NCBI RefSeq assembly: GCF_004349355.1
Contig: NZ_SMFK01000001.1
Span: 620,001 to 684,000 of the forward strand
Source of the DNA: Flavobacterium cellulosilyticum
GTDB lineage: Bacteria; Bacteroidota; Bacteroidia; Flavobacteriales; Flavobacteriaceae
Length of the DNA: 64,000 bases
Direction: 5' to 3'
Positions 17,210 through 26,317 of the stretch are shown here, one piece after another (position 1 is the first letter of the stretch; each line of letters opens with the position of its first letter). A model generated the notes under the pieces. The model saw nothing but the letters and a program-made list of their open reading frames with translations, did no database searches and was not told the DNA's origin. The position numbers and the translations under genes were made by a program.

Positions 17210-17647
17210 ATGAAATTATCAAAAGAATTAACAAACGGTTTTATTATTTTCCTAGGAATTTCTATTTATTTTCTTTTTATCAATGCCATTGGATATGGAG
17301 ATAAAGCCTATTTACGCATGTTTAACGGTGTTTTTGTATTATATGGGGTAAATCGAACTTTAAAAATGAATATTTCAGAAGGAAAAGTAAATTTTGTTTC
17401 AAATGCCATTTCTGCAATTAAAACTTCGCTGATAGGGGTGTTTTTAAGCGTTATTGGATTGCTTATTTTTAGTTACATTAATGGAGGTGATTCATATGTA
17501 CAAAATTTGCCCAAAACCTTTTTATTTACAGGAAACCCTACAATTGTAGACTTTTGTCTTAGCTTACTGTTCGAAGGAGTTGCCTCTTCTGTAATAGTTG
17601 CATTATTGTTAATGCTGTATTGGAACGATAAATATAAAGCTGATTAA
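17210..17647 (+). CDS. Small four-helix membrane protein of unknown function
   Basis: I do not recognise the family. The 145 residues contain hydrophobic segments at roughly 10-28, 35-50 (weaker), 70-92 and 115-138, separated by short polar loops (GYGDKAYLRMF, NGGDSYVQNLPKTF). There is a charged C-terminus (YWNDKYKAD) and no signal peptide or catalytic motif. It lies between ribF and bioB with its own upstream AT-rich region including TAATTTTG near 17122. A link to vitamin metabolism is only suggested by position. Confidence 0.7.
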   Translation: MKLSKELTNGFIIFLGISIYFLFINAIGYGDKAYLRMFNGVFVLYGVNRTLKMNISEGKVNFVSNAISAIKTSLIGVFLSVIGLLIFSYINGGDSYVQNLPKTFLFTGNPTIVDFCLSLLFEGVASSVIVALLLMLYWNDKYKAD

Positions 17648-17694
17648 TTGATTCCTTTCCTTTATAATTGGAATCATATTTCGCAATTTCGTCT

Positions 17695-17725
17695 TTGCTT
17701 CTTTAGAACAATTTAACTACTTTTG
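17695..17725 (+). promoter_or_regulatory. Promoter of bioB
   Basis: TTG at 17695-17697, a 20-base spacer and TACTTTTG at 17718-17725 form a textbook Bacteroidota promoter. It overlaps the upstream in-frame TTG/ATG candidates (17723, 17726), so the true start must be the ATG at 17747. Confidence 0.75.
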
Positions 17726-17746
17726 ATGAATCAAAAAATACATACA

Positions 17747-18832
17747 ATGAGTATTACAAGACACAATTTGTCAAAAGACGAAATTATCGCAATATATAAC
17801 AAACCTCTAATGGAATTGCTTTATGATGCAGCTACTGTTCATAGAGCACACCATGACCCAAATGTGGTACAAATTTCAACTTTAGTTTCTATAAAAACTG
17901 GTGGTTGTTCTGAAGATTGTGGGTATTGTCCGCAAGCCAAAAGATACCAAACGTCTATAGATTCAAACGATTTAATGTCGGTTGAAGAAGTAAGAGAAAA
18001 AGCTTTAGATGCTAAATCTAATGGGTCTTCTAGAGTGTGTATGGGTGCTGCCTGGAGAAATGTAAAAGATGGCCAAGAATTTGACCAAGTTTTAGAAATG
18101 GTGCGTACCATCAATAAAATGGACATGGAAGTGTGCTGTACATTAGGAATGATAACTGAAAACCAAGCCCAACGCTTGTCTGAAGCAGGACTTTATGCTT
18201 ACAATCACAACCTTGATACTTCTGAAGAATATTATAAAAAAGTGATTTCAACTCGTGGATTTGAAGATCGTTTACAAACCATAGATAATGTTCGTAAAAC
18301 AAATATAACCGTATGTAGTGGTGGAATTATAGGAATGGGCGAAAGTATCGAAGATAGAGCTGGAATGCTTGTAGCGCTTTCTACTTTAGTTCCCCAACCA
18401 GAATCTACACCTATCAACGCTTTAGTTCCTGTAGCCGGAACACCTCTACAAGAAGAAAAACTAGTTGAAATTTGGGAGATGATTCGAATGGTAGCTACCA
18501 CAAGAATTGTATTGCCTGAAACTCAAGTGCGTCTTTCTGCAGGTAGAGTAAATATGAGTCGCGAAGGTCAGGCTATGTGCTTTTTGGCTGGAGCCAATTC
18601 AATTTTCTCAGGTGACAAATTGCTTACAACTCCTAATAACGACGCTAACGAAGATGCTAAAATGTTTGAAGTTTTAGGATTAAAAAACCAACAACCTTTT
18701 GCAAAAGTACAACAACGTGAATCCATTGGGGCTGAAGATTCAAAATTTGCCGCTCTTGGTGAAAAACCAAAATGGTCTCGACCTGGTCATACCATTGAAA
18801 GAAATTTAGAATTAAGTACAAAAGGGAAATAA
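17747..18832 (+). CDS. bioB: Biotin synthase
   Basis: This radical-SAM enzyme inserts sulfur into dethiobiotin. With the start at 17747 (MSITRHN), chosen because the promoter covers the earlier candidates, it has 361 residues. The iron-sulfur motif is C54-x3-C58-x2-C61, within TGGCSEDCGYCPQ. Other conserved segments are CMGAAWRN, EVCCTLGM, YNHNLDTSEEYY and RLSAGRVNMS. No other bio gene is in the window, so the pathway is not clustered here. A strong bidirectional terminator follows. Confidence 0.97.
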   Translation: MSITRHNLSKDEIIAIYNKPLMELLYDAATVHRAHHDPNVVQISTLVSIKTGGCSEDCGYCPQAKRYQTSIDSNDLMSVEEVREKALDAKSNGSSRVCMGAAWRNVKDGQEFDQVLEMVRTINKMDMEVCCTLGMITENQAQRLSEAGLYAYNHNLDTSEEYYKKVISTRGFEDRLQTIDNVRKTNITVCSGGIIGMGESIEDRAGMLVALSTLVPQPESTPINALVPVAGTPLQEEKLVEIWEMIRMVATTRIVLPETQVRLSAGRVNMSREGQAMCFLAGANSIFSGDKLLTTPNNDANEDAKMFEVLGLKNQQPFAKVQQRESIGAEDSKFAALGEKPKWSRPGHTIERNLELSTKGK

Positions 18833-18863
18833 CTCTTTTTACTTTTTAGGATAGCTTAAAAAA

Positions 18864-18900
18864 AAGGCTGTTTCGCAAATTGTGAAACAGCCTTTTTTTT
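18864..18900. terminator. Bidirectional terminator between bioB and the surface-protein gene
   Basis: AAGGCTGTTTC (18864-18874) and GAAACAGCCTT (18884-18894) are flanked by an A-run on the left and a T-run on the right, so the hairpin can end transcription from both converging genes. Confidence 0.9.
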
Positions 18901-18955
18901 TTATGTATTTAATTTATTTGAATTTTAAAAAAATATTCAATTTGCTATTTGGGCC

Positions 18956-21790
18956 TTAATTAACAATAATTTTTTTATCGATAACACCCCTTTTTGAATT
19001 AACTTTTACTATATAAACTCCTTTACTTATATTTTTAATTGGAATCTCAATATTTGATTCTAAATTTGCTTCAACTTCCCAAAATCCTATTTGTTGACCC
19101 GTTAAATTGTAAAGAACAATAGATTTTAAAGTTGTAAGAACATCATTATTTCGAATAATCAAAACTTTATAATTACTCGAATAAAGAACTAATATACCAT
19201 CGTCAGCTTTAAGCGATTCTACATTTAAAGTCTTATTGTTTGTATAACGCAAAACAAAACGATCGTTAAAAGTACCAGAAAAGGTGTTAAATGTATAATC
19301 ACCATTTTTTAAATTGAATGTGTTATTGGTTAATTTGTCTTCAATAAATACATTTTGATTGGTTAATGAACCATCAACTTGGTCAATATTTATAGTAAAT
19401 TCACCGGCTATTGTAGAACTATATCCTAAAGGCACTTCATCATTTTCAGCAAATGGCAATGCACGTCCTTGAATAGTTAATTTTTTGTCTTGATTTAAAG
19501 AATAAAAATCCACAAAGTCATTCCCATCAAAACTCTCTCCATCAAAACGATTGTCATATTCATTTGTAGCATCTGTTAAATAACCTATCAAAGTTTGTTT
19601 AAATGCTCCTTCACTGTTTGTTAAGTTCAACCAAATACGGTTTTTTTCGATAACGGAATCCGTTTTTGAATTTCTCTTTTTGAAAAACTGTTGATTAACA
19701 ACTGTTCCGTCAACCAAAGTCAATCCAGCAATACGCATATTATTATTGAATGTCACTGATGAACTTGTTGCTTTACTAGTAGTAAAGAATGCTTGTCCCG
19801 CTGCTATTTTACCCGTAGGTTTAATTCCACCAATAATTGCTGCTACACCACCTGTTCCATTATAAGTTGCATAATCGTCTGAAGTATATGCCAATGTTCC
19901 AGAACCTGATTTGCCAATAACTATATTTGAAGCCGATTGAATTGCTGTATTGTGTGTCCATAAATAAATAGTACCTTCAATCACTGAACTATTTGCTGAA
20001 AAAAACTTGTCAGCATCTAATGCTGATGGATAAGGATTCCCTAACAAATTAGATGTCCCAAGAGGGCCAATTGCAATTGTTTTGATCCCATTATTTGGTT
20101 CCCCAATAAAACTAGCATTATAGGTGGATGCTTCTGATTGCGAACCTTTTAAAGAAGCTCGAATGATATATCCTTTGCCAATTTTCATAATAGTTGACGA
20201 TCCTTCTTTAGACCAATTTTCAGGAGTTGCAAAATCATCATAGGAATAAAACAATCCCGATGCATAAGACGACGATATATTTAGGCTTTGGTTTAATACT
20301 GGCGAAGACCAATAAGTGTAATCCGATTTACGAACTGAAGATGAATTTCGAATATATGTTATATTTCCTGAATTTACAGCATCATTGTTATCTTGTACTA
20401 GACTAGCAGAATCTTCAAAACTTAAAGTACCATTTATCTTAATTTCATTAACTATCTTCATTGTTCTTCCTGACTTAATCACTACATTTTTACTTCCAAT
20501 CACAAGACATGAACAACCATTTACATCCTCATCTTTACTATAATCAGCTGCAAAAACAATATTTTGATCCGTAGTAGTTAGGCCGTTATCCCAAGTCGAT
20601 CCATTCCATTTATTTGTTTTCACACCGTCAATAGTTACAGAACTTGTAGCATTAGAAGTACAAGAACCATTTGAAGTCGTAAACGTATAATTACCTGCTG
20701 CTAAATTAGTAATGGTCATTGAGCTTCCTGTAATAGGATAACTAGCAGTAGCTATTCCTGATTGGTTGATAATTCCTGTTGCTGGTAATCCATTCAACAC
20801 TACACTTCCTAAAGTATTACATTTTTCAGGAGTGGCTATTCCTATTAATGGAGTAGTTAAGCTTGAGTTTATTGTTATTGAAGCTGTTGCTTTCAATCCT
20901 GTACAACTTCCAGATGCATAAGTATAGGTTACAGTATAAGTTCCAACTACACTAGAGGAAGGTGTAATTGCTCCTGTAGAACTGTTGATGCTTAGGCCTA
21001 TTGGAGAAGCTGTATAAGTTCCGCCAGAAGATCCAGTTTTTGTTACACTTTGCCCCGATGTCATTGAAGTGCAGTAAGGACTTCCTAAATAGGCTATCGT
21101 TGCCGCTGAAGGACAATTAAAAGTAATTTTAACTAAACCATTACCACCTTTTCCTCCGTAAGATTTTTGTCCGCCACCGCCGCCGCCGCCTCCAGGATTA
21201 CTCCCAATTTCTGCTTCTTTATCTTTTCCATTTCCACCAATTCCACCAATTCCACCATTTCCACCATCTCCTCCAGCTCCTCCAGCTTTATCATTTGATT
21301 CAGAACTTAAAAAGCCGTTAGCGCCATTTTTATTAGAAATTGATGTTCCAGTAACAACATTTAAAAGGAAAACACCTCCGCCTGATCCTTTAGGGCTACC
21401 AGCATTACCCGCGTAGCCACCTCTAGCAACTAACAAAGAAGTACCGAAACTAGAATCACTTCCATTTCCTTCTATTTCGCCGCCAGCTCCAACAATATAT
21501 TTATACTTAACCCCAGGGATAACTGTCAGTGTAGATTTGACATACCCGCCGCCGCCGCCGCCATTACCACCATTTGAATTATTACCATTTTCACCACCAC
21601 CTCCACCACCCCATGCTTCAACGGTGATACTAGTTACTCCAGCAGGAATTTCAAATTCATAAGTGTTAGGTATACTTTGAGAGATTTGTCCGTGACCAGT
21701 AAAAGCTATTAGCAGGATAAAAAAAAGAAAAAATTGGCCATATGTTTTTGTTTTACAAATAGCATTGACCTTTGTATAATTGTAGTTCAT
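18956..21790 (-). CDS. Large glycine-rich T9SS-exported surface protein (paralog 1)
   Basis: This 944-residue protein has a long signal region (~1-34) and a lectin-like start (TYEFEIPAGVTSITVEAWGG). A glycine-rich stretch (~50-220), full of GGNGGGGGG-type runs, follows. Ig/PKD-like repeats with TYTVTYTYASGSC lead to a ~400-residue module shared with the next two genes: SDYTYWSSPV, LGNPYPSALDADKF, GTIYLWTHNT, ENRIWLNLTN, FDGESFDGND. The last ~70 residues form a T9SS sorting domain ending KKIIVN. It is likely a cell-surface adhesin or matrix protein; no enzymatic motif is visible. Its 5' leader matches that of paralog 2. Confidence 0.88.
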   Translation of the reverse strand: MNYNYTKVNAICKTKTYGQFFLFFILLIAFTGHGQISQSIPNTYEFEIPAGVTSITVEAWGGGGGGENGNNSNGGNGGGGGGYVKSTLTVIPGVKYKYIVGAGGEIEGNGSDSSFGTSLLVARGGYAGNAGSPKGSGGGVFLLNVVTGTSISNKNGANGFLSSESNDKAGGAGGDGGNGGIGGIGGNGKDKEAEIGSNPGGGGGGGGQKSYGGKGGNGLVKITFNCPSAATIAYLGSPYCTSMTSGQSVTKTGSSGGTYTASPIGLSINSSTGAITPSSSVVGTYTVTYTYASGSCTGLKATASITINSSLTTPLIGIATPEKCNTLGSVVLNGLPATGIINQSGIATASYPITGSSMTITNLAAGNYTFTTSNGSCTSNATSSVTIDGVKTNKWNGSTWDNGLTTTDQNIVFAADYSKDEDVNGCSCLVIGSKNVVIKSGRTMKIVNEIKINGTLSFEDSASLVQDNNDAVNSGNITYIRNSSSVRKSDYTYWSSPVLNQSLNISSSYASGLFYSYDDFATPENWSKEGSSTIMKIGKGYIIRASLKGSQSEASTYNASFIGEPNNGIKTIAIGPLGTSNLLGNPYPSALDADKFFSANSSVIEGTIYLWTHNTAIQSASNIVIGKSGSGTLAYTSDDYATYNGTGGVAAIIGGIKPTGKIAAGQAFFTTSKATSSSVTFNNNMRIAGLTLVDGTVVNQQFFKKRNSKTDSVIEKNRIWLNLTNSEGAFKQTLIGYLTDATNEYDNRFDGESFDGNDFVDFYSLNQDKKLTIQGRALPFAENDEVPLGYSSTIAGEFTINIDQVDGSLTNQNVFIEDKLTNNTFNLKNGDYTFNTFSGTFNDRFVLRYTNNKTLNVESLKADDGILVLYSSNYKVLIIRNNDVLTTLKSIVLYNLTGQQIGFWEVEANLESNIEIPIKNISKGVYIVKVNSKRGVIDKKIIVN

Positions 21791-21807
21791 TTGGTTTTTT
21801 TTGATTT

Positions 21808-21839
21808 GGGGAACTCATTTTCAATAGCATGACTTTCAA
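21808..21839 (-). promoter_or_regulatory. Conserved 5' leader element, copy 1
   Basis: This 32-base segment, 18 bases before the ATG of the 944-residue gene, matches 25963-25994 at 28 of 32 positions; the shared core on the minus strand is GCTATTGAAAATGA followed by TTCCCC. The codon-sparing position and spacing suggest a retained untranslated control element or mRNA leader. Confidence 0.55.
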
Positions 21840-22029
21840 TCAAAAAGTCTAATTATTGTGAGCGCAAGATATACTATTATTTTGAAAAAAAAATAAAAAA
21901 ATCCGTTTAAATGCATTTATGATAGACAAACTACATATTTTAACATTGTGTTAACAAAATTTTGTAAGCAATAAATACTTTCACATCTAAGATTGATGAC
22001 ATTGGAAATTTAAACAAGTAAACTTTGAG

Positions 22030-25000
22030 CTATAAAATTATTTTATTGGTTATTGTTTTACCGTTTTTTAAACTCGTTTTCACAACTAAGGTTTGGTGGC
22101 TTGAAATTAAATTAGGTATCGACAATTCATTACTATTCACTTTGGTTTTTTGATAAATTTGTCTTCCGAGAAGATCATAAATGGTAACATTAACTATCGT
22201 TTCATCAAAGGAATTTAAGGTTATCTGTTTGTTTTTAATTGAAACTAAAACATTGTTTACTTGAGCCTCAAACTCCGTAGATCCTAAGGTAGTGTCAGCA
22301 GCCTTATACTTCAACACAAATCGATCATTGAAAATTCCTGCTACTGTGTTAAAGGAATAATTACCCTTTTTTAAGTCAAAAATGGTGTTTGTCAACTTGT
22401 CTTCTAAATAGACGGATTGATTTGAAAGCAAACCATCAATTTTACCAATAGCAACGGAAAAAGTGCCCTCGACAACTACTCTATATCCCAATGGCACTTC
22501 GTCATTATCATTGAAGGGTAAAGCTCTTCCTTGAATGGCAAGATTTATACCTTGATTTACGGAATAAAAATCTAGAAAATCATTTCCATCATAGCTTTCT
22601 CCGTCAAAACGATCTTCATAATTGTTTGTAGCGTCAGTAATATAGCCTACTAAGGCTTGTTTGAAAGCACCTTGAGTATTTGTTAAATTTAACCAAATGC
22701 GGTTTTTTTCGATTGTTTTAACTGTTTTAAAATTTCTTGTTTTGAAAAATTGTAAATTATCTTCTTTTAGGACATCAATAACTCCAACTCTCATCATATT
22801 GTCAAAAATGATTGGTGTTCCAGGAACAAATCCATCTATATTAGTTTTACTAGATCCAAAGAAACCTTGACCTGTTGCAATTTTTCCGTTTGGAATATTA
22901 TCATTATTAATTCCAGGAACGCTGCTATTATCTGCTGTCCCAACTCCTCCTGTGCTGTTATAAGATGCATAATCATTTCCCGAGTAGGCATATAAACCTG
23001 AACCTGGATCAGGAGTACCAAAAGCTATTGGTGTGTTGTGTGTCCAGAAATAAATTGTTCCAATAAGTACATTTTGATTGGCATTTAAAAATGTATCTGC
23101 ATCTAAAGCTGATGGGTATGGATTTCCTAAAAGATAAGATCTTTCCGGATTTATACCCTTAATTTCATAATGACCATTATTAGGAATTCCTTCAAAAGCA
23201 GCTTCATAAGTCGAAGGTGGCCTAGGTGCAATATAGTTCTGCGGACCTCGAATAATATAGCCGACACCAGGAACCATTAGCGATGCTGCTGATTCTTGTT
23301 TCCAATTTTCTATATTAGAATCAAAAGAATAAAACTTGTCTCCTTGCGTGTTTGGTGAAACCCTTCCTAAAGAAAATGGCAATACTGGAGTTGACCAATA
23401 AGTGTAATCAAATTTAGTTATTTTAGTGGTATTACGCTTGTAAATAATATTGCCTAAATTAGTATTTGACACATTATTTATTTGTACCAAACTGGCAGTA
23501 TCTTCGAAAGTTAAAGTACCATAAACATTAACTTCATTTGATATTATTAAGTTACGTCCTGCATTTATTTTAACCTTTTTTCCCACATTTACGCTACATG
23601 AACAAGCTGTTATATCCTCATCTAGTATTGACAAATAATCTCCATTAAAAACTATCGCTTGAGTACTATTAGGAGTACCTAGTGACCAAGAAGATCCATT
23701 CCATGTATTTGTCGGGATTTTAATTTCTACTGCTGTAGCAATAGAGACACAGCCAGTGTTCAATTTCGCTGTTACATTATAAATTCCAATAGGAACTAAT
23801 GTGAAAATACCTGAAGTGTTTGAGTAGTTTACACCATCAATACTATAAGACATACCAGTAGCCGCTGGCGCAGTAATTGTAATTGTTCCTGTTTTTACGG
23901 TACAACTTGGCTGTTTAACTTCTGGTGATGGCGCAACTGGTATTGCATTAATTACAAAAGTCGTTGGATTACGACATGATGAATTTGTTGAGCATGCTGC
24001 AAAAAAAGTAGTTGTTCCTGGTGTATTTGTATCTACTAATCCTGAACCTGATATTCCAACTGGATTAAAAAAAGACCCAGAACCAATTTTTACTCCCCCA
24101 GATGAAGCCGTGTACCAATCTAATGAACCTGGAACTGTATATGTTATTTCAACACTAATATAATCTAAAGATGCCGTTTTAGAACTTTTAGTCGATTCCT
24201 TTGCTGAAAAAGCAACACCAAAATTACTTGCTTTAATTTGAGCTACAGTCAAACTTGGAAATCCCCAATTATTTGGAGAATAAGAATAAAAACTAGAACT
24301 ATTTGATGTTGGCCAATAAGTCGAATTATCTGCCATATTAATACCTTCAGATACACCACCAACAATTAGAAATAAAGAATTGTCTCTAATACAATTCGTT
24401 TTACTTGCTTTACGTCCAATTGCTACTTGAACAGTAATGATTGAAGCATTATCAGGAATTGCAGAAAAATCAAAATTTGTTGCACTAAGAATTGCAGAAG
24501 AATTGCTTTTTATAGTACTCGAAGCAAAATTATTATCATTATTATACACATTGGTTGGATTATCCCAAACATTACCCGATTCGGTAGTTGCTGCTGTTGC
24601 TAATTTTGTCAATGAAACAGGGTTTTCATTTTCACATACAAAGGCTGAAGTCAAAAATCCTGAGTCTCCTGCACAAATAGTAACCCCAGTTGATGTTAAT
24701 CCTGTTACTGTAATTATACCAGTGGCACTATCTACACTGCAACCGCCTGAAAGAGGAATACTATAGTTAAATACTCCAATAGCAGTTGGCGCTCCACTTA
24801 AAGTAATAGTATTTGATGCCCAACTTGCTGTAACACCAGCTGGTAATCCAGTAGGACTTCCTATTCCTGATGCTCCAGTTGTACTATGGGTGATATTTGT
24901 AATAGGTGTATTAACACAAACTGTTGGTGAAGACGAAGCTACACCAGCCGTATTGTTTGCAAAAACAGTAAGATAGGCTATTTTTCCACTAAATGTAGTT

Positions 25001-25944
25001 TCACAACTTTCTAAAGTTAATTTAGATATTGTGATTGTAATGGTTCCAGCAGTTGTTAAATCACTTACAGTAAAACTACCAGTTCCAGCAGTTGAAACTG
25101 TCATGCTTGCAGTAAGCGCAGTTGCTGAAGGCGAACTTTTATCATATGTTACCATATAGGATCCGACTGGTAAACTTGATGCATCTGCGTTGATTGTAAC
25201 TATTGAAGTTCCTGAAATACAAGTATTAGTTGCGGACAAATTACTTATTGCAAATATTGGACATGGTACCCCATTTATTATTACCTTACCATTACCCCCA
25301 TCGCCATTTTTATAACGGCCTTCTCCACCTCCACCACCTGGGTTAGTTCCATTATCAGCGGTTTGATTACCATTGCCTCCATTTCCACTAATACCACTCT
25401 CTCCAATACCTCCATTACTAAAATAAGCATCACTACCATTTCCTGTGTTTCCTGCAGAGCTTCCACCACCACCATAATATATAGAGGAACGATGACCATC
25501 ACCACCAGAATATTTTATAGTTCCAATACTGCCGGATGATTTTCCTCCTTGATGATAAGCGTTTTTTCCACCACCTTCTGCTTTTACTAATAATGTACTT
25601 GGGGAACTCGATACAGATATGCTAGAATTATCACCATTATCACCATGTGAGCCAACAATAATTGTATAAGTGTCACCAGTAGTTACCTTAAAAGTACTTT
25701 CAGCATAAGCTCCTCCTCCTCCTCCTCCATAATCACTATTATTTTTGCCATCTTCACCAGCACCCCAAGCTTGAACTGTAATACTAGTTATACCTGTAGG
25801 AACAATAAAAGTGTAAGTTCCAGGTGTGCTATGAGAGATTTGTCCAAAACCAGTTGCTCCAACTAATACCAAACAAAGAAATAAAATAAGAGTATGTGTT
25901 TTTATAAATATGGAAAAAGTATTCTTAAGGTAATCGTAGTTCAT
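22030..25944 (-). CDS. Large glycine-rich T9SS-exported surface protein (paralog 2)
   Basis: At 1304 residues this protein has the same frame as paralog 1: signal (~1-35), TYTFIVPTGITSITVQAWGA, glycine-rich region (~60-225), then several Ig/bacterial adhesion-like repeats. The shared ~400-residue module includes FDYTYWSTPV, LGNPYPSALDADTF, GTIYFWTHNT and FDGESYDGND. The C-terminus (LVSIKNKQITLNSFDETIV... ending NKIIL) resembles the ChiA-like type C T9SS sorting signal. A central insert of ~200 residues (SALDY... STPGTTTFFAACS) is absent from paralog 1. Likely a surface adhesin; its ligand is unknown. Confidence 0.88.
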   Translation of the reverse strand: MNYDYLKNTFSIFIKTHTLILFLCLVLVGATGFGQISHSTPGTYTFIVPTGITSITVQAWGAGEDGKNNSDYGGGGGGAYAESTFKVTTGDTYTIIVGSHGDNGDNSSISVSSSPSTLLVKAEGGGKNAYHQGGKSSGSIGTIKYSGGDGHRSSIYYGGGGSSAGNTGNGSDAYFSNGGIGESGISGNGGNGNQTADNGTNPGGGGGEGRYKNGDGGNGKVIINGVPCPIFAISNLSATNTCISGTSIVTINADASSLPVGSYMVTYDKSSPSATALTASMTVSTAGTGSFTVSDLTTAGTITITISKLTLESCETTFSGKIAYLTVFANNTAGVASSSPTVCVNTPITNITHSTTGASGIGSPTGLPAGVTASWASNTITLSGAPTAIGVFNYSIPLSGGCSVDSATGIITVTGLTSTGVTICAGDSGFLTSAFVCENENPVSLTKLATAATTESGNVWDNPTNVYNNDNNFASSTIKSNSSAILSATNFDFSAIPDNASIITVQVAIGRKASKTNCIRDNSLFLIVGGVSEGINMADNSTYWPTSNSSSFYSYSPNNWGFPSLTVAQIKASNFGVAFSAKESTKSSKTASLDYISVEITYTVPGSLDWYTASSGGVKIGSGSFFNPVGISGSGLVDTNTPGTTTFFAACSTNSSCRNPTTFVINAIPVAPSPEVKQPSCTVKTGTITITAPAATGMSYSIDGVNYSNTSGIFTLVPIGIYNVTAKLNTGCVSIATAVEIKIPTNTWNGSSWSLGTPNSTQAIVFNGDYLSILDEDITACSCSVNVGKKVKINAGRNLIISNEVNVYGTLTFEDTASLVQINNVSNTNLGNIIYKRNTTKITKFDYTYWSTPVLPFSLGRVSPNTQGDKFYSFDSNIENWKQESAASLMVPGVGYIIRGPQNYIAPRPPSTYEAAFEGIPNNGHYEIKGINPERSYLLGNPYPSALDADTFLNANQNVLIGTIYFWTHNTPIAFGTPDPGSGLYAYSGNDYASYNSTGGVGTADNSSVPGINNDNIPNGKIATGQGFFGSSKTNIDGFVPGTPIIFDNMMRVGVIDVLKEDNLQFFKTRNFKTVKTIEKNRIWLNLTNTQGAFKQALVGYITDATNNYEDRFDGESYDGNDFLDFYSVNQGINLAIQGRALPFNDNDEVPLGYRVVVEGTFSVAIGKIDGLLSNQSVYLEDKLTNTIFDLKKGNYSFNTVAGIFNDRFVLKYKAADTTLGSTEFEAQVNNVLVSIKNKQITLNSFDETIVNVTIYDLLGRQIYQKTKVNSNELSIPNLISSHQTLVVKTSLKNGKTITNKIIL

Positions 25945-26317
25945 AAGTTGATTTTTGATTCTGGGGAAATCATTTTCAATAGCTTGATCTTCAAATAAGA
26001 AAGCAGAGTCATTTTAGGTGCGAATTAAATAATTAGTTATATAAATACAAAAAAAAACTGTCAAACTGTAATTAGAATAGACTAACTACTTAATTTAACA
26101 TTTAAAAATGAAATTTTTATGTAAAATGAAAAGTTGCTTATAATAAAACATCGAAACTGTATACTAATTTTTTAAGTTTTCCGTAGTGAAATTAAATCGG
26201 AAAATTGAACTATTGATAAATGTGTATAGCTGATAATTTATTTTTAAAAAAAAATATAAATTTTATATTTCTATTTTTTACTTCATAGTTATTTATCATT
26301 CGATTTAAAGTAAAATG
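25945..26317. other. AT-rich gap between surface-protein paralogs 2 and 3
   Basis: Besides the leader element of paralog 2, this 373-base gap shows no coding sequence, RNA gene or convincing terminator. A TTTG then TTTAATTCGC pair about 19 bases apart (minus strand, around 26025-26055) is a weak promoter candidate for the gene at 25944. Confidence 0.4.
25963..25994 (-). promoter_or_regulatory. Conserved 5' leader element, copy 2
   Basis: This is the partner of 21808-21839, placed 19 bases before the ATG at 25944. The sequences outside the element diverge more, so the similarity is not just a recent duplication of the whole upstream region. Confidence 0.55.

Noticed and set aside
17723..17746. 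Earlier start codons for bioB
   Set aside because: They overlap the well-formed TACTTTTG promoter box, so they are not transcribed as start codons.
21130..21620. CCACCG/CCGCCG and CCACC-type short repeats, at first glance array-like
   Set aside because: They are glycine codons of the glycine-rich region read on the other strand, without constant repeat and spacer lengths, so not a CRISPR array.
24437..24766. 109-codon plus-strand open frame
   Set aside because: It is fully inside the 1304-residue surface-protein gene on the opposite strand and has no start context or family resemblance.
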